Shown here: piece after piece, positions 1 through 10,569 of the stretch
Position numbering within the stretch: the stretch's first letter is position 1
Layout of the letters: each line of letters begins with the position of its first letter
NCBI RefSeq assembly: GCF_014472415.1
Contig: NZ_JACSZV010000006.1
Span: 62,001 to 126,000 of the forward strand
DNA length: 64,000 bases
Direction of reading: 5' to 3'
Origin: Pseudomonas sp. N40(2020)
GTDB lineage: Bacteria; Pseudomonadota; Gammaproteobacteria; Pseudomonadales; Pseudomonadaceae
The notes under the pieces: generated by a model
Told to the model about the DNA's origin: nothing
Databases searched by the model: none
What the model saw: the letters and a program-made list of their open reading frames with translations, nothing else
Position numbers and translations under genes: made by a program

Positions 1-586
1 ATGGCAGCGGAAAACCCTTGTCCAACCAGCTCATCATGCTCAAGAAGTTGGCTTTCACCCCGGGACCGTATACCAGCGGCGGACGTATAATCACCAGCTC
101 CATACCGGTATCCAGACTGATTTCTCGCAAGCGCTGCTCCGCCTCATGCTTGGAATGCGCGTATGGATCATGAGGAGCCGGAGCATCGTCGTACTTGAAA
201 GGAGCCCCACTCACGGTACGCTCACCGTTCACCTTTATCGAACTGATAAATATGAAGCGCTTGACACCCGCCGCAGCTGCTTTGAGCGCCAAAGCAACGG
301 TGCCCTCCACATTTACTTTTCGAAACTCGGCCAATGCATCCTGCGCGACCTCGTTCATAACATGAACGCGAGCTGCGCAATGGATTACAACTTGAATTCC
401 GTCCAGGGCCGGCAGCTGCGAATGCCCGCCTAACGGACAGTTCAATACTCGACAAAGCCCCGATAAGCGCGAGGCACGGCGAACGGCGGCAATGGGGGTA
501 AACTTGCGATCGAGTAGCAGGCGCATCACTACCCCCTCACCAACGAAACCCGAAGCCCCTGTGACTAAAACGTTCGGTGAGTTCAT
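1..586 (-). CDS. NAD-dependent sugar epimerase/dehydratase, WbpV-like (3' end cut by window edge)
   Basis: This is the N-terminal 195 residues of an extended SDR sugar-nucleotide epimerase; the rest lies beyond the window edge. The start ATG at 586 overlaps the stop of the upstream glycosyltransferase as ATGA. The nucleotide-binding motif GASGFVG follows the first strand at about residues 10-16, CAARVH ends the next conserved segment, and YAHSK supplies the YxxxK catalytic pair. In Pseudomonas O-antigen loci a WbpV/UDP-glucose 4-epimerase-like gene commonly precedes the WbpL/WecA-type glycosyl-phosphate transferase and WbpM, so a role in making the UDP-HexNAc primer sugar is likely. The substrate is inferred from context only. 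Confidence 0.85.
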   Translation of the reverse strand, partial: MNSPNVLVTGASGFVGEGVVMRLLLDRKFTPIAAVRRASRLSGLCRVLNCPLGGHSQLPALDGIQVVIHCAARVHVMNEVAQDALAEFRKVNVEGTVALALKAAAAGVKRFIFISSIKVNGERTVSGAPFKYDDAPAPHDPYAHSKHEAEQRLREISLDTGMELVIIRPPLVYGPGVKANFLSMMSWLDKGFPLP

Positions 587-1506
587 TTAACTTTTTTCCT
601 GACGATCGCCGTTGTCCAGCAGATAAGGAAAAAAAATATCTTGTCACGAACGCGCCGCCGACAACGCCAAGCACTTAGAGAGAGCCTAAGCAACTGCCTG
701 CGCCGCAAGCAAAACCATGACTGAACAAAGGGATCGGGGTACTTACCCACCAGCTCGGCGATGAGTTGTACCTGGGAAAACCACCAACCGTCATGAATCG
801 TTTTATAGCGTACCGCGAGCGAATTGATGCCGATGTTTGCACCAACCTGATTACGCTCATGCTGACGATATAGCATGGCAGGGACGGGATCAGTAAACCA
901 ACGAAAGCCATTACTTCTAGCAAATGCGTAGCAGTACCAGTCATGTAGACTGACGCCCTGCAATGCTTGCCAATGAAGACATACCGCCGCTTTTAGATTC
1001 GTGGCCAGTCGATGATTGAGGACGTAAGTACAACCTGGCCCCGCAGCCTCGAACAGAAAATCCCAGGCAACTTGAGGCTGCGCCTTGTCAATCAGATGAG
1101 TTTTCCCACCCTCCCAGAACGCAACGACATTACTCGAATAACCATCCACCTTCAATTCGTTGAGCTTTTCGTGCGCTCGGCGGAGCTTATTGTTATCCCA
1201 AATATCATCTTGATCTGCAAAGGCGATCAAATCGTAGCCGTCAAAATCTACGTCACGGATCAACCTGAAAAAATTACGCGAAGCACCGCCAAAGCTACCG
1301 GCTGGCGGCAAGACGATTACACGGGGGTGAACAAGACCATACTGAGCGCACCAAGCCTCAGTGCCGTCGGTTGAAGGGTCAATACTGACGAACACCTGCA
1401 CATCGACCCCGGACTGCTCAAGAATCGAGGCCATCTGCTCCTCAATCCATTGCATACCATTAAAGGCAGCCAGTAAAACTGCAACCTTGGGATGTTTCAC
1501 TGGCAT
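583..1506 (-). CDS. Glycosyltransferase family 2, rhamnosyltransferase-like
   Basis: This 307-residue GT-A protein probably transfers a sugar, plausibly rhamnose, during O-antigen assembly at the cytoplasmic face. VAVLLAAFNG forms the first Rossmann strand, SIDPSTDGT is the usual nucleotide-binding segment, and ADQDD at residues 97-101 is the DxD-like metal site. The ATG at 1506 is preferred because AGGA lies five bases upstream; an in-frame GTG at 1560 adds 18 residues with no convincing ribosome site. It follows rmlA by 57 bases and overlaps the next epimerase gene by four. The position where rmlC often sits is taken by this gene. Acceptor and donor cannot be read from the sequence. Confidence 0.85.
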   Translation of the reverse strand: MPVKHPKVAVLLAAFNGMQWIEEQMASILEQSGVDVQVFVSIDPSTDGTEAWCAQYGLVHPRVIVLPPAGSFGGASRNFFRLIRDVDFDGYDLIAFADQDDIWDNNKLRRAHEKLNELKVDGYSSNVVAFWEGGKTHLIDKAQPQVAWDFLFEAAGPGCTYVLNHRLATNLKAAVCLHWQALQGVSLHDWYCYAFARSNGFRWFTDPVPAMLYRQHERNQVGANIGINSLAVRYKTIHDGWWFSQVQLIAELVGKYPDPFVQSWFCLRRRQLLRLSLSAWRCRRRVRDKIFFFLICWTTAIVRKKVK

Positions 1507-1563
1507 ACAGATCCTGTTAAAAGCTGTTCGAGCGTTGCCGCCGAAAAAGGCGAAGAACACCTT

Positions 1564-2454
1564 TTAATGAGAAGGTGCATCCAGCAGCTTCTGCAGATAC
1601 TGACCATAGCCAGTCTTTTTCAGCGCATCAGCCTGACGGGCTAATTGCTCTGTGGAGATCCAGCCGTTGTGAAAGGCAATTTCCTCGAGGCAAGCCACCT
1701 TCAGTCCTTGGCGCTGTTCGATCGTGTGCACGAAGTGACTTGCTTCCAGTAACGAGTCATGAGTACCCGTATCGAGCCATGCAAATCCACGCCCCAGCAT
1801 CTCGACGCTCAGGGTTTTGCGTTCCAGATAGGCGCGGTTTACATCAGTGATTTCCAACTCACCGCGATCCGAAGGCTTAATATTCTTGGCTATTTCTACA
1901 ACGTCATTGTCATAAAAATACAGGCCAGTGACTGCATAGTTAGACTTCGGCTTCAGTGGTTTTTCTTCGATACTCAAGGCGCGCCCGGAAGCGTCAAACT
2001 CTACAACGCCGAAACGCTCTGGATCGGACACGTGGTAACCGAATACGGTTGCACCTTGCTGCTGAGAACTTGCCGAACGCAGATTGTCCGAAAAGTGCTG
2101 ACCGTAGAAGATATTGTCGCCCAAAATCAGGCAGCAAGGATCCTCGCCAATGAACTCCTCACCGATGATAAACGCTTGAGCGAGCCCGTCCGGGCTTGGC
2201 TGCTCGGCATACGTCAATTTGATGCCATAGAGGCTACCATCCCCCAGCAATTTGCGGAAACATGGAAGGTCTTCAGGCGTAGAGATAATCAAGATCTCGC
2301 GCATACCCGCCAGCATCAATACCGACAGCGGATAGAAAATCATCGGCTTGTCGTAGATCGGCAGCATCTGTTTGGAAACACCCAAGGTCAGCGGGTGCAG
2401 GCGCGTGCCCGAGCCACCGGCGAGGATGATGCCTTTACGCTTTGTCGTGGTCAT
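1564..2454 (-). CDS. rmlA: Glucose-1-phosphate thymidylyltransferase RmlA
   Basis: RmlA (RfbA) makes dTDP-glucose from dTTP and glucose-1-phosphate, the first step to dTDP-L-rhamnose. At 296 residues it has family length. The signature [16 protein letters not shown] starts at residue 8, followed by [13 protein letters not shown], and later GDNIFYGQ and [19 protein letters not shown] are typical of this nucleotidyltransferase. Its start overlaps the rmlD stop by four bases (ATGA), which implies translational coupling in an rmlBDA operon. Feedback inhibition by dTDP-rhamnose is known for the family. Confidence 0.97.
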   Translation of the reverse strand: MTTTKRKGIILAGGSGTRLHPLTLGVSKQMLPIYDKPMIFYPLSVLMLAGMREILIISTPEDLPCFRKLLGDGSLYGIKLTYAEQPSPDGLAQAFIIGEEFIGEDPCCLILGDNIFYGQHFSDNLRSASSQQQGATVFGYHVSDPERFGVVEFDASGRALSIEEKPLKPKSNYAVTGLYFYDNDVVEIAKNIKPSDRGELEITDVNRAYLERKTLSVEMLGRGFAWLDTGTHDSLLEASHFVHTIEQRQGLKVACLEEIAFHNGWISTEQLARQADALKKTGYGQYLQKLLDAPSH

Positions 2455-3344
2455 TTGTTCAGAACTTCCCTAAGCATTCGGGTTACACCACTTTGCCAAT
2501 CCGGCAAGTGTAGAGAAAAATTGTCGCGCAGCTTCTGAGTGTTCAAGCGTGAATTCAGAGGCCGACGCGCGGGTGTCGGATAAGCGGTCGTATCAATCGG
2601 ATTGACCGTCTCGACGGCAAGCTGCTCGCCGTTATCTTGAGCAAACGCAATCACACGACTTGCATAACCATGCCAGGACACTTCGCCAGCGGCTGCCAAA
2701 TGATACAAACCTGATAGCTCGGGCTGCTGCAACACCTGGCGAATGGCCAATGCTGTGACGTCGGCAATCAAATCAGCCCCTGTTGGTGCTCCGACCTGAT
2801 CGGCGATGACGTTCAACGTGTCGCGATCTTTGGCCAGACGCAGCATGGTCTTTGCGAAATTATTGCCGCGAGCGCCATAGACCCAGCTTGTCCGAAAGAT
2901 CAGATGCTTGCATCCGGACGCCATGATGGCTTGCTCACCCGCCAGTTTACTTGCGCCATACTGATTGACCGGAGCGACTGCATCAGTCTCCTGCCAAGGC
3001 GTGCTGCCTTGACCACTGAAGACGTAATCGGTCGAGTAATGAATCAGCCAGCCACCCAGACCTGCGATTTCCTCCGCGATGAGCCGACTCGCCTGCGCGT
3101 TCACGCGATCAGCCAGCTCGCTTTCCGATTCAGCTTTGTCGACAGCGGTGTACGCAGCCGCGTTGACGATGATATCGGGCATGACTCGCCGAATAGTTGC
3201 ACGCAACGCATCCAGACTGGACAGGTCGCCACATAAACCATCAACGGCATGACGATCGAGCGCGATCAACTCGCCAAGCGGGGCAAGGGAGCGTTGCAGC
3301 TCCCAACCTACTTGGCCATTTTTGCCGAGCAGGAGAATTTTCAT
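2451..3344 (-). CDS. rmlD: dTDP-4-dehydrorhamnose reductase RmlD
   Basis: RmlD (RfbD) reduces dTDP-4-keto-L-rhamnose to dTDP-L-rhamnose with NAD(P)H. The 297-residue protein has the N-terminal motif GKNGQVG at residues 7-13, the STDYVFSG segment, and the catalytic pair Y129 and K133 in YGASK. It overlaps rmlB upstream and rmlA downstream by four bases each. The epimerase RmlC that must make its substrate is not encoded in this window. Confidence 0.96.
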   Translation of the reverse strand: MKILLLGKNGQVGWELQRSLAPLGELIALDRHAVDGLCGDLSSLDALRATIRRVMPDIIVNAAAYTAVDKAESESELADRVNAQASRLIAEEIAGLGGWLIHYSTDYVFSGQGSTPWQETDAVAPVNQYGASKLAGEQAIMASGCKHLIFRTSWVYGARGNNFAKTMLRLAKDRDTLNVIADQVGAPTGADLIADVTALAIRQVLQQPELSGLYHLAAAGEVSWHGYASRVIAFAQDNGEQLAVETVNPIDTTAYPTPARRPLNSRLNTQKLRDNFSLHLPDWQSGVTRMLREVLNK

Positions 3345-4417
3345 GCCTTATTCGCGCGATCCGCGTAGTTCTGGTCGATCCACTGCTGGTAGCTGCCGCT
3401 TTTCACGTGCTCTACCCACTCAGTGTTGTTGAGGTACCACTCGACAGTCTTACGGATACCGGTTTCGAATGTTTCTTCCGGTGTCCAGCCAAGTTCACGC
3501 TGGATCTTGCTGGCGTCAATAGCATAACGCTGGTCATGCCCAGGACGATCCTGAACATAGGTAATCAGGCTAGCGTGCGGGCGATGAGCCGAGTCCGGAC
3601 GCAACTCATCGAGCAGCGCACACAATGTATGCACGACTTCGATGTTTTGCTTCTCGTTGTGGCCGCCGATGTTGTAGGTCTCACCGATTACACCTTCGGT
3701 GACGACTTTATACAAAGCACGCGCGTGATCTTCGACATAGAGCCAGTCACGAACCTGATTGCCTTTGCCATAAACCGGCAGCGCCTTGCCTTCCAGCGCA
3801 TTGAGAATGATCAGCGGGATCAGTTTCTCAGGAAAATGGCATGGGCCGTAGTTGTTCGAGCAGTTAGTCACCAAGGTAGGTAGGCCGTAAGTGCGGGCCC
3901 AGGCACGAACCAGGTGATCGGAGCTGGCCTTACTGGCCGAGTAAGGCGAACTTGGCTGGTAAGGAGTGGTTTCGGTGAAGAGGTCTTCCGGACCTTCGAG
4001 GTCTCCGTAAACTTCATCAGTCGAAATATGATGGAAGCGGAAGTTGGCTTTACGCGCTTCATCCAGTGCCGCCCAATAATGGCGCGCAGCTTCCAGCAGA
4101 GTGTAAGTACCGATGATGTTGGTCTGAATAAACTCGGACGGACCGGTAATCGAGCGATCGACGTGAGACTCCGCAGCCAGATGCATAATGGCGTCTGGCT
4201 GGTGGTCACGCAAAACACGGTCGACCTGATCACGGTCGCAGATATCGACACGCTCAAACACGTAGCGCGAATCACCGCTAACTTCAGCCAGCGACTCGAG
4301 GTTACCGGCATACGTCAGCTTGTCGACATTGACGACAGAATCGGCGGTATTGGAAATAATGTGGCGAATGACTGCCGAGCCGATGAACCCGGCGCCGCCG
4401 GTAACTAGAATTTTCAC
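3341..4417 (-). CDS. rmlB: dTDP-glucose 4,6-dehydratase RmlB
   Basis: RmlB (RfbB) converts dTDP-glucose to dTDP-4-keto-6-deoxyglucose. From the GTG at 4417 it is 358 residues, family length, and begins directly with the NAD motif [14 protein letters not shown]. The T133-D134-E135 triad (STDEVYGD) and the Y159/K163 pair (YSASK) are intact. An in-frame start at 4462 would add 15 residues before the conserved N-terminus and is less likely. It is the first gene of the minus-strand O-antigen operon visible here, 225 bases downstream of the LapA-family gene. Confidence 0.95.
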   Translation of the reverse strand: MKILVTGGAGFIGSAVIRHIISNTADSVVNVDKLTYAGNLESLAEVSGDSRYVFERVDICDRDQVDRVLRDHQPDAIMHLAAESHVDRSITGPSEFIQTNIIGTYTLLEAARHYWAALDEARKANFRFHHISTDEVYGDLEGPEDLFTETTPYQPSSPYSASKASSDHLVRAWARTYGLPTLVTNCSNNYGPCHFPEKLIPLIILNALEGKALPVYGKGNQVRDWLYVEDHARALYKVVTEGVIGETYNIGGHNEKQNIEVVHTLCALLDELRPDSAHRPHASLITYVQDRPGHDQRYAIDASKIQRELGWTPEETFETGIRKTVEWYLNNTEWVEHVKSGSYQQWIDQNYADRANKA

Positions 4418-4441
4418 GCGAAACAATACCCTTGAGCTGCG

Positions 4442-4466
4442 GACAGTGACACCAACGAGCACTGTC
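4442..4466. promoter_or_regulatory. Inverted repeat just upstream of rmlB
   Basis: GACAGTG at 4442-4448 and CACTGTC at 4460-4466 form a perfect 7-bp dyad with an 11-base spacer, centred about 37 bases upstream of the rmlB start codon. It could be an operator or a 5'-UTR hairpin for the O-antigen operon. No JUMPstart/ops element was recognised nearby. Function is unknown. Confidence 0.35.
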
Positions 4467-4642
4467 TAATCCATGAATGCAGAAGCCATCAAATTAGAAG
4501 CTTCCGTCAGAGTCAGTCTGAATCGACGTGGGAATATGCCACTATCGAACAAGGGCTGCATTTTACAGCTTAATGAACGTTTTACTAATGGATATAGACA
4601 GGCAGTGGCGCAATTTCGACAGATGCCCTGCACCTGTCTTTT

Positions 4643-4882
4643 TCAGACAAGGCGCTTGCGTGCGGCTCTGGACGAACGCCCCAGAAACCAGCCCAATACA
4701 GGGCCGATCAGCATGCCGATCAACAACGCCAAAACTGCAACCACCGACACTGGTAACGACGGGCCTGAAAAACCAAGAAACAAAAGCGAAACCGACTGCT
4801 GATTCTCAAGCACAAAAGCCAGAACAATCAAAACCATCAACAGAAGAAATACGCCAAGCAGCACGCGTTTCAGGTTACGCAT
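4643..4882 (-). CDS. LapA-family (DUF1049) inner-membrane protein
   Basis: This 79-residue protein has two hydrophobic segments (about residues 8-24 and 42-65) around the motif NQQSVSLLFLGFSGP, and a basic C-terminus (RSSRAARKRL). That is the architecture of LPS assembly protein A domain proteins, which with LapB control LpxC turnover in enterobacteria. No lapB lies beside it, so an LPS role is inferred from family and from its place between ihfB and the O-antigen operon. It lies 30 bases downstream of ihfB and is probably cotranscribed. Confidence 0.85.
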   Translation of the reverse strand: MRNLKRVLLGVFLLLMVLIVLAFVLENQQSVSLLFLGFSGPSLPVSVVAVLALLIGMLIGPVLGWFLGRSSRAARKRLV

Positions 4883-4912
4883 TCACGCCCCCTCGAATTT
4901 GAATAGCGAAGA

Positions 4913-5209
4913 TCAAACCCCCTCCTCCTCTTCCTCATTCACCCGATCACGCAGTTCTTTACCTGGCTTGAAATGCGGAACAAATTTACCGTCAAGGCTG
5001 ACCGACTGACCGGTCTTCGGATTGCGCCCCACACGCGGCGCACGATAGTGCAGGGAGAAGCTGCCAAACCCACGGATCTCGATACGATCACCCGTGGCCA
5101 GGCACTGGGACATTTGTTCAAGCATGGTCTTGATGGCCAGCTCTACATCCTTGGATGAGAGCAGCCCTTGATGGGTGACAATTCGTTCGATCAACTCCGA
5201 CTTCGTCAT
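4913..5209 (-). CDS. ihfB: Integration host factor subunit beta
   Basis: IhfB forms the DNA-bending heterodimer IHF with IhfA. The 98-residue sequence begins [10 protein letters not shown], contains the conserved [28 protein letters not shown] region with the intercalating-proline arm, and ends in an acidic EEEEEG tail. Its place downstream of rpsA is conserved in gamma-proteobacteria, although here a small lipoprotein gene lies between them. Confidence 0.97.
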   Translation of the reverse strand: MTKSELIERIVTHQGLLSSKDVELAIKTMLEQMSQCLATGDRIEIRGFGSFSLHYRAPRVGRNPKTGQSVSLDGKFVPHFKPGKELRDRVNEEEEEGV

Positions 5210-5351
5210 ATTTTTCCCTTCTTTTTCAAGCAGCTAGATCAGCGCTTGAAAGGTTTTAGCACGCCCGGAAGATTTTGAACAGCCCAGGGATTGACATATC
5301 TTCCTCAGCGTCAAAACGCCCATTTTCAGGGCATAAAATCAACAAACAAGC

Positions 5352-5630
5352 TCAACGACAGATGACCAGCATGGTTCGCGTCACGTAGCCAGCCGGATTG
5401 AAGCCAAAAGGAAACTCATCTTCATCCTTGGCATCATCAGATCGGGTAATGACTTTATACCCTGCCCCTTTGCACTCCTTCGCCGCTCGCTTCTGGCACT
5501 TCTCCCAACTGGAGCCCAATCCAGAGCAGTCGACCTCTATACCACTGACACCGCGCACCGCATGGGTCTTGGCGCTGGTGGTGCAGCCTGCCAAAACCAA
5601 TACAGCCATGAGGGCAATAAACTTGTTCAT
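5352..5630 (-). CDS. Small predicted lipoprotein of unknown function
   Basis: The 92-residue product has a short hydrophobic signal and a lipobox VLAGC with the acylated cysteine at residue 16. The mature part carries four cysteines, two in CSGLGSSWEKCQKRA, one in KECKGAGY and one at the penultimate position, so disulfides in the periplasm are likely. I do not recognise a named family with certainty. It lies between rpsA and ihfB on the same strand, with about 140 bases before ihfB. Confidence 0.8.
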   Translation of the reverse strand: MNKFIALMAVLVLAGCTTSAKTHAVRGVSGIEVDCSGLGSSWEKCQKRAAKECKGAGYKVITRSDDAKDEDEFPFGFNPAGYVTRTMLVICR

Positions 5631-5790
5631 CCACTTCCTTATGCCAGGCGACGCCCGACTACCACACGCTTAAGACCAAGCTTAGTCGCGAATAGGCGAT
5701 TGATCCGATTAAAGAAACAGACAACTCCGGAGTGAGATTGGTTTCACCACAACCCTCACAGCACACGCAACTCACCAAATCGCAGGCACA

Positions 5791-5818
5791 AAAAAGGGCG
5801 ACCGAAGTCGCCCTTTTT
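5791..5818 (-). terminator. Rho-independent terminator after rpsA
   Basis: A perfect 12-bp stem with a 4-base loop (CGAA on the plus strand) lies 16 bases downstream of the rpsA stop. The GC part is GGGCGAC/GTCGCCC, flanked by A and T tracts on both sides, so it can act in either direction. Confidence 0.9.
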
Positions 5819-5834
5819 AATGATCAAGCAGAAC

Positions 5835-7520
5835 TTAGTTCTGTTTGGCCATTGCCTGGCGCAGCAGTGCCGCCATGGTGGTGTCGCCGGTAGCAGCTTC
5901 CGGAGTCTCTTTCAGGCTCTGGATAGCTTCTTTCTCTTCAGCATCATCTTTCGACTTGATGGAGAGTTGGATCACGCGGCTCTTGCGATCAACGCTGATG
6001 ATCTTGGCTTCTACTTCCTGGCCTTCTTTCAGAACGTTGCGCGCGTCTTCAACGCGGTCACGGCTGATTTCGGAGGCTTTCAGAGTTGCTTCGATATCGT
6101 CGGCCAGAACGATGATGGCGCCTTTGGCGTCAACTTCTTTCACGGTGCCAGTAACGATTGCGCCTTTGTCGTTAACCGAGACGTACTCGGAGAACGGATC
6201 GCTTTCCAGTTGCTTGATACCCAGGGAGATACGCTCGCGCTCTGGGTCAACCGACAGGATAACGGTGTCCAGCTCGTCGCCCTTCTTGAAACGACGAACA
6301 GCTTCTTCGCCAACTTCGTTCCAGGAGATGTCGGACAGGTGAACCAGACCGTCGATGCCGCCGTCCAGACCAATGAAGATACCGAAATCGGTGATCGACT
6401 TGATGGTGCCGGAGATTTTATCGCCCTTGTTGAACTGGCCAGAGAAATCTTCCCATGGGTTAGATTTGCACTGCTTGATGCCCAGGGAGATACGACGACG
6501 CTCTTCGTCGATGTCCAGAACCATAACCTCCACTTCGTCGCCGACTTGTACGACTTTCGAAGGGTGGATGTTCTTGTTGGTCCAGTCCATTTCGGAAACG
6601 TGTACCAGACCTTCAACGCCTTCTTCCAGCTCAGCGAAGCAGCCGTAGTCGGTCAGGTTGGTTACACGAGCGGTAACGCGGGTGCTTTCTGGGTAACGAG
6701 CTTTGATAGCAACCCATGGATCTTCACCCAGTTGCTTCAGACCCAGGGAAACACGGTTGCGTTCGCGATCGTATTTTAGAACCTTAACGTCGATTTCGTC
6801 ACCAACGTTGACGATCTCGGAAGGATGCTTGATGCGCTTCCAGGCCATGTCGGTGATGTGCAGCAGGCCGTCCACGCCACCCAGATCGACGAATGCGCCG
6901 TAATCGGTGAGGTTTTTGACGATACCTTTGACTTGCTGGCCTTCCTGCAGGGATTCCAGCAGAGCTTCACGCTCGGCGGAGTTCTCGGCTTCCAGGACGC
7001 TGCGACGGGAAACGACAACGTTGTTGCGCTTCTGGTCCAGCTTGATGACCTTGAATTCCAGCTCTTTGCCTTCCAGGTGCGTGGTGTCGCGCACTGGACG
7101 GACGTCAACCAGGGAACCTGGCAGGAACGCACGGATGCCGTTAACGTCGACAGTGAAGCCGCCTTTAACCTTACCGTTGATAACGCCCTTGACCACTTCC
7201 TCGGCTGCGAAGGCAGCTTCCAGAACGATCCAGCACTCAGCGCGCTTGGCTTTTTCACGGGACAGCTTGGTTTCACCGAAACCGTCTTCAACCGAGTCCA
7301 GAGCAACGTGAACTTCGTCACCGACATTGATAGTCAGATCGCCAGCGTCGTTGTAGAACTGCTCAAGCGGGATGAGTGCTTCAGACTTCAGGCCAGCGTG
7401 AACGGTTACCCAGCGAGCTTGGTAATCGATATCAACGATAACACCGGTGATGATGGAGCCTGCCTGAAGGTTCAGGGTTTTTAGGCTTTCTTCAAAGAGT
7501 TCCGCAAAGCTTTCGCTCAT
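5835..7520 (-). CDS. rpsA: 30S ribosomal protein S1
   Basis: S1 binds mRNA on the small subunit and is needed to initiate translation of structured messages. The 561-residue protein shows the six-repeat S1 architecture; clear copies include [17 protein letters not shown] and [18 protein letters not shown]. The ATG at 7520 ([12 protein letters not shown]) has AGGA eight bases upstream, and the longer reading frame to 7565 has no such support. It is downstream of cmk and ends at a strong hairpin terminator, so most transcripts probably stop before the lipoprotein and ihfB genes. Confidence 0.98.
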   Translation of the reverse strand: MSESFAELFEESLKTLNLQAGSIITGVIVDIDYQARWVTVHAGLKSEALIPLEQFYNDAGDLTINVGDEVHVALDSVEDGFGETKLSREKAKRAECWIVLEAAFAAEEVVKGVINGKVKGGFTVDVNGIRAFLPGSLVDVRPVRDTTHLEGKELEFKVIKLDQKRNNVVVSRRSVLEAENSAEREALLESLQEGQQVKGIVKNLTDYGAFVDLGGVDGLLHITDMAWKRIKHPSEIVNVGDEIDVKVLKYDRERNRVSLGLKQLGEDPWVAIKARYPESTRVTARVTNLTDYGCFAELEEGVEGLVHVSEMDWTNKNIHPSKVVQVGDEVEVMVLDIDEERRRISLGIKQCKSNPWEDFSGQFNKGDKISGTIKSITDFGIFIGLDGGIDGLVHLSDISWNEVGEEAVRRFKKGDELDTVILSVDPERERISLGIKQLESDPFSEYVSVNDKGAIVTGTVKEVDAKGAIIVLADDIEATLKASEISRDRVEDARNVLKEGQEVEAKIISVDRKSRVIQLSIKSKDDAEEKEAIQSLKETPEAATGDTTMAALLRQAMAKQN

Positions 7521-7559
7521 TTTAGTTCCTGTAAATGAGGGCGAAGGATACGCCCATCT

Positions 7560-7579
7560 CCACACCCCAGACGGTGTGG
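7560..7579 (-). promoter_or_regulatory. Hairpin in the rpsA leader
   Basis: CCACACC at 7560-7566 and GGTGTGG at 7573-7579 form a perfect 7-bp stem with a 6-base loop, about 40 bases upstream of the rpsA ATG. S1 autoregulates through leader structures in enterobacteria, so this may be a comparable element or an attenuator from cmk. No experiment-like evidence is available in the sequence. Confidence 0.35.
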
Positions 7580-7639
7580 GTTAGTTTCATATAGAAGAAG
7601 CGCCACAGGACTATGACTGGTCCCCTGCAACCTTCTTGG

Positions 7640-8329
7640 TCACCCGGCGATATCGCGAATGGCGATCTCGCTCATGATGCGTTCAAGCACCTGATCGATG
7701 GACAACTCCGTGGAATCCAGCTGTATGGCGTCAGCCGCCGGCTTAAGCGGGGCTACCGCTCGCTGGGTGTCACGCTCATCGCGTGCACGGATCTCATCTA
7801 GCAGACTCGACAGACTAACACCCTCGACTTTGCCCTTCAACTGCAAATATCGACGGCGCGCCCGCTCCTCGGCACTGGCGGTCAGGAAAATCTTCAGCGG
7901 CGCACTCGGGAAAACCACCGTACCCATGTCGCGACCATCGGCCACAAGACCCGGCGCTTCCTGGAAAGCACGCTGACGCTGCAGCAGCGCCTCGCGCACC
8001 GCCGGCAATGCAGCCACCTGAGAGGCGCCGGAACCGACGCTTTCAGTGCGGATGACATCACTGACTTCGTCACCTTCCAGAATTATGCGCTGAAGTTGAC
8101 CGTCGGTCGCCGCAATGAACTGAACATCCAGATGAGCGGCAAGAGTCTTCAGCAGCTCTTCATTGGTCAGGTCGACACCATGATTGTGCGCAGCGAACGC
8201 CAGCAACCGGTAAAGCGCACCGGAATCCAGCAGGTTCCAGCCCAGACGCTTGGCCAGAATCCCGGCTACCGTGCCTTTGCCCGAGCCGCTTGGCCCATCA
8301 ATGGTGATGACCGGTGCAATGTTCTTCAC
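7640..8329 (-). CDS. cmk: Cytidylate kinase
   Basis: Cmk phosphorylates CMP and dCMP. Starting from the GTG at 8329, which overlaps the aroA stop as GTGA, the protein is 229 residues, the usual Pseudomonas length. The P-loop GPSGSGKGT spans residues 12-20, DSGALYR follows, and [11 protein letters not shown] is the CMP-binding segment. The open frame extends further upstream, but that part lies inside aroA. Confidence 0.96.
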   Translation of the reverse strand: MKNIAPVITIDGPSGSGKGTVAGILAKRLGWNLLDSGALYRLLAFAAHNHGVDLTNEELLKTLAAHLDVQFIAATDGQLQRIILEGDEVSDVIRTESVGSGASQVAALPAVREALLQRQRAFQEAPGLVADGRDMGTVVFPSAPLKIFLTASAEERARRRYLQLKGKVEGVSLSSLLDEIRARDERDTQRAVAPLKPAADAIQLDSTELSIDQVLERIMSEIAIRDIAG

Positions 8330-10569
8330 GACTGAGCCTCTTGTGCCACACGAATACCGACCTGCCCGCACAGCGCGAGGAAGTTCGGGAACGACGTCGC
8401 GACGTTGGCGCAATCATGGATGCGGATCGGTGCAGTGGCGCGCAGCGATGCCACGCTGAATGCCATGGCGATACGGTGATCGCCGTGACCATGCACTTCG
8501 CCGCCGCCAATCTGGCCGCCGTCGATGATGATGCCGTCCGGCGTCGGTTCGCATTTGACGCCCAGCGCCAGCAAACCGTCCGCCATAACCTGGATACGAT
8601 CCGATTCCTTGACCCGCAGCTCTTCGGCGCCGGTCAGCACGGTGCGCCCTTCGGCACAGGCGGCGGCCACGAACAGCACCGGGAATTCATCGATGGCCAA
8701 CGGAACCAGTTCTTCCGGAATCTCGATACCTTTGAGTTTAGCTGCCCGCACGCGCAGGTCAGCCACAGGCTCGCCGCCGACTTCACGCTGGTTCTCCAGA
8801 GTGATATCGGCACCCATCAGGCGCAGGATATCGATCACACCAGTACGAGTCGGGTTGATGCCAACGTGTTCCAGCACCAGCTCCGAGCCTTCGGCGATCG
8901 ATGCCGCGACCAGGAAGAACGCCGAAGACGAGATGTCGCCCGGCACTTCGATATGGGTCGCTGTCAACTTGCCACCGGATTCGACCGATGCAGTCGCGCC
9001 ATCAACGCTTACTGGGTAGCCGAAGCCACGCAGCATGCGCTCAGTATGGTCGCGGGTTGGCGCAGGTTCGGTAACGGTGGTCTTGCCTTCAGCATACAGA
9101 CCGGCCAGCAGCAGGCAGGATTTCACCTGAGCACTGGCCATCGGCATGGTGTAGGTCAGGCCTTTGAGCTTGTGGCCACCACGGATAGTCATCGGCGGAC
9201 GACCTTCGGCAGCGGTTTCGATCACGGCGCCCATTTCACGCAGCGGATTGGCCACGCGGTTCATCGGACGCTTGGACAGCGAAGCATCGCCGGTCAGGGT
9301 GCTGTCGAAGTTCTGCGCGGCCAGCAGACCGGACAGCAGACGCATCGACGTTCCGGAGTTGCCCAGATAGATCGGGCCCGGCGCAGGTTTCAGGCCGTGC
9401 AGGCCAACACCGTGAATGGTCACGCGGCCGTGGTGCGGGCCTTCGATGACCACGCCCATGTCGCGGAATGCCTGCAAGGTCGCCAGGGCGTCTTCGCCCT
9501 CGAGGAAGCCTTCGACTTCGGTGACGCCTTCGGCCAGCGAGCCGAGCATGATCGAACGGTGGGAAATCGATTTGTCGCCCGGTACGCGAATCCGACCGGA
9601 CAGGCGGCCACCAGGTTGAGCCAGGAAGATCAGATCGTTGGAATTCATAGCGTCCACATAGGCCCTGCGGGCCAGGATTTTACTGAAATGCTCGCGGGCA
9701 ACCCGGGCGCGAGTAAAAACGCCCAACAATTGGTGCCCATCCCCTGCATCGACCGCGTCGCGCAAGGCGTCGAGGTCGCTGCGAAATGTATCAAGTGTGC
9801 GCAGAACAGCCTCGCGGTTGGCGAGGAAGATGTCGTGCCACATCACCGGGTCGCTTCCGGCGATTCTTGTGAAATCGCGGAAACCACCGGCAGCGTAACG
9901 GAAGATCTCAAGGTTTTCATTGCGTTTGGCCAACGAGTCGACCAGACCGAAGGCCAGCAGGTGCGGCAGATGGCTGGTCGCAGCCAGCACTTCATCGTGA
10001 CGCTCGACCTGCATATGCTCCACATCAGCACCCAGCTCACGCCACAGATGATCGACCACAGCAAGCGCCGCCGGATCGGTTTGCTCAAGCGGCGTAAGGA
10101 TCACTTTGTGTCGACGGAACAGCTCGGCATTTGAGGCTTCCACCCCGCTCTGCTCGGAACCGGCAATCGGATGGCCCGGCACGAAACGCGGTGGCATAGC
10201 ACCAAACGCTTCGGTCGCCGCGCGCACCACATTGCCTTTGGCGCTGCCGACATCGGTCAGAATCGCCTGCCCCAGATCCATGCTCGCCAAACGTGCGAGC
10301 ACTTTCTCCATCGCGAGAATCGGCACCGCCAACTGAATCACGTCCGCGCCTTGGCATGCAGCTGCCAAGTCATCCTCGCAGCGATCCACCACACCCAACT
10401 CGACCGCCAGCTTGCGCGATTGCGGGTCGAGATCGACGCCGACCACTTCGCGGCACACGCCGCTTTCACGCAAGCCTTTGGCAAACGAACCACCGATCAA
10501 TCCCAGACCGACCACCACCAGGCGACCGATCATAGGCGCAGCAGATTGCAGTGCAGTGACATCACCCAC
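8326..10569 (-). CDS. aroA: Bifunctional prephenate dehydrogenase / EPSP synthase (TyrA-AroA fusion)
   Basis: This 747-residue enzyme fuses two steps of aromatic amino acid synthesis. Residues about 14-300 are a TyrA domain with the NAD motif GLGLIGG at 21-27, and about 305-747 are EPSP synthase with [14 protein letters not shown] and GNSGTSMR. The GTG at 10569 is favoured by an AAGG about ten bases upstream; the ATG at 10533 lacks a ribosome site. It overlaps hisC by eight bases and cmk by four. The fusion is typical of pseudomonads. It is the shikimate enzyme inhibited by glyphosate in sensitive organisms; I did not try to assign its sensitivity class. Confidence 0.95.
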   Translation of the reverse strand: MGDVTALQSAAPMIGRLVVVGLGLIGGSFAKGLRESGVCREVVGVDLDPQSRKLAVELGVVDRCEDDLAAACQGADVIQLAVPILAMEKVLARLASMDLGQAILTDVGSAKGNVVRAATEAFGAMPPRFVPGHPIAGSEQSGVEASNAELFRRHKVILTPLEQTDPAALAVVDHLWRELGADVEHMQVERHDEVLAATSHLPHLLAFGLVDSLAKRNENLEIFRYAAGGFRDFTRIAGSDPVMWHDIFLANREAVLRTLDTFRSDLDALRDAVDAGDGHQLLGVFTRARVAREHFSKILARRAYVDAMNSNDLIFLAQPGGRLSGRIRVPGDKSISHRSIMLGSLAEGVTEVEGFLEGEDALATLQAFRDMGVVIEGPHHGRVTIHGVGLHGLKPAPGPIYLGNSGTSMRLLSGLLAAQNFDSTLTGDASLSKRPMNRVANPLREMGAVIETAAEGRPPMTIRGGHKLKGLTYTMPMASAQVKSCLLLAGLYAEGKTTVTEPAPTRDHTERMLRGFGYPVSVDGATASVESGGKLTATHIEVPGDISSSAFFLVAASIAEGSELVLEHVGINPTRTGVIDILRLMGADITLENQREVGGEPVADLRVRAAKLKGIEIPEELVPLAIDEFPVLFVAAACAEGRTVLTGAEELRVKESDRIQVMADGLLALGVKCEPTPDGIIIDGGQIGGGEVHGHGDHRIAMAFSVASLRATAPIRIHDCANVATSFPNFLALCGQVGIRVAQEAQS

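Noticed and set aside
1507..1560. Upstream GTG start for the glycosyltransferase
   Set aside because: The internal ATG at 1506 has AGGA at the right distance and begins the conserved domain.
8314..10134. A 606-codon open frame opposite tyrA-aroA
   Set aside because: Antisense shadow with His/Arg/Gln-rich translation; no homologous features.
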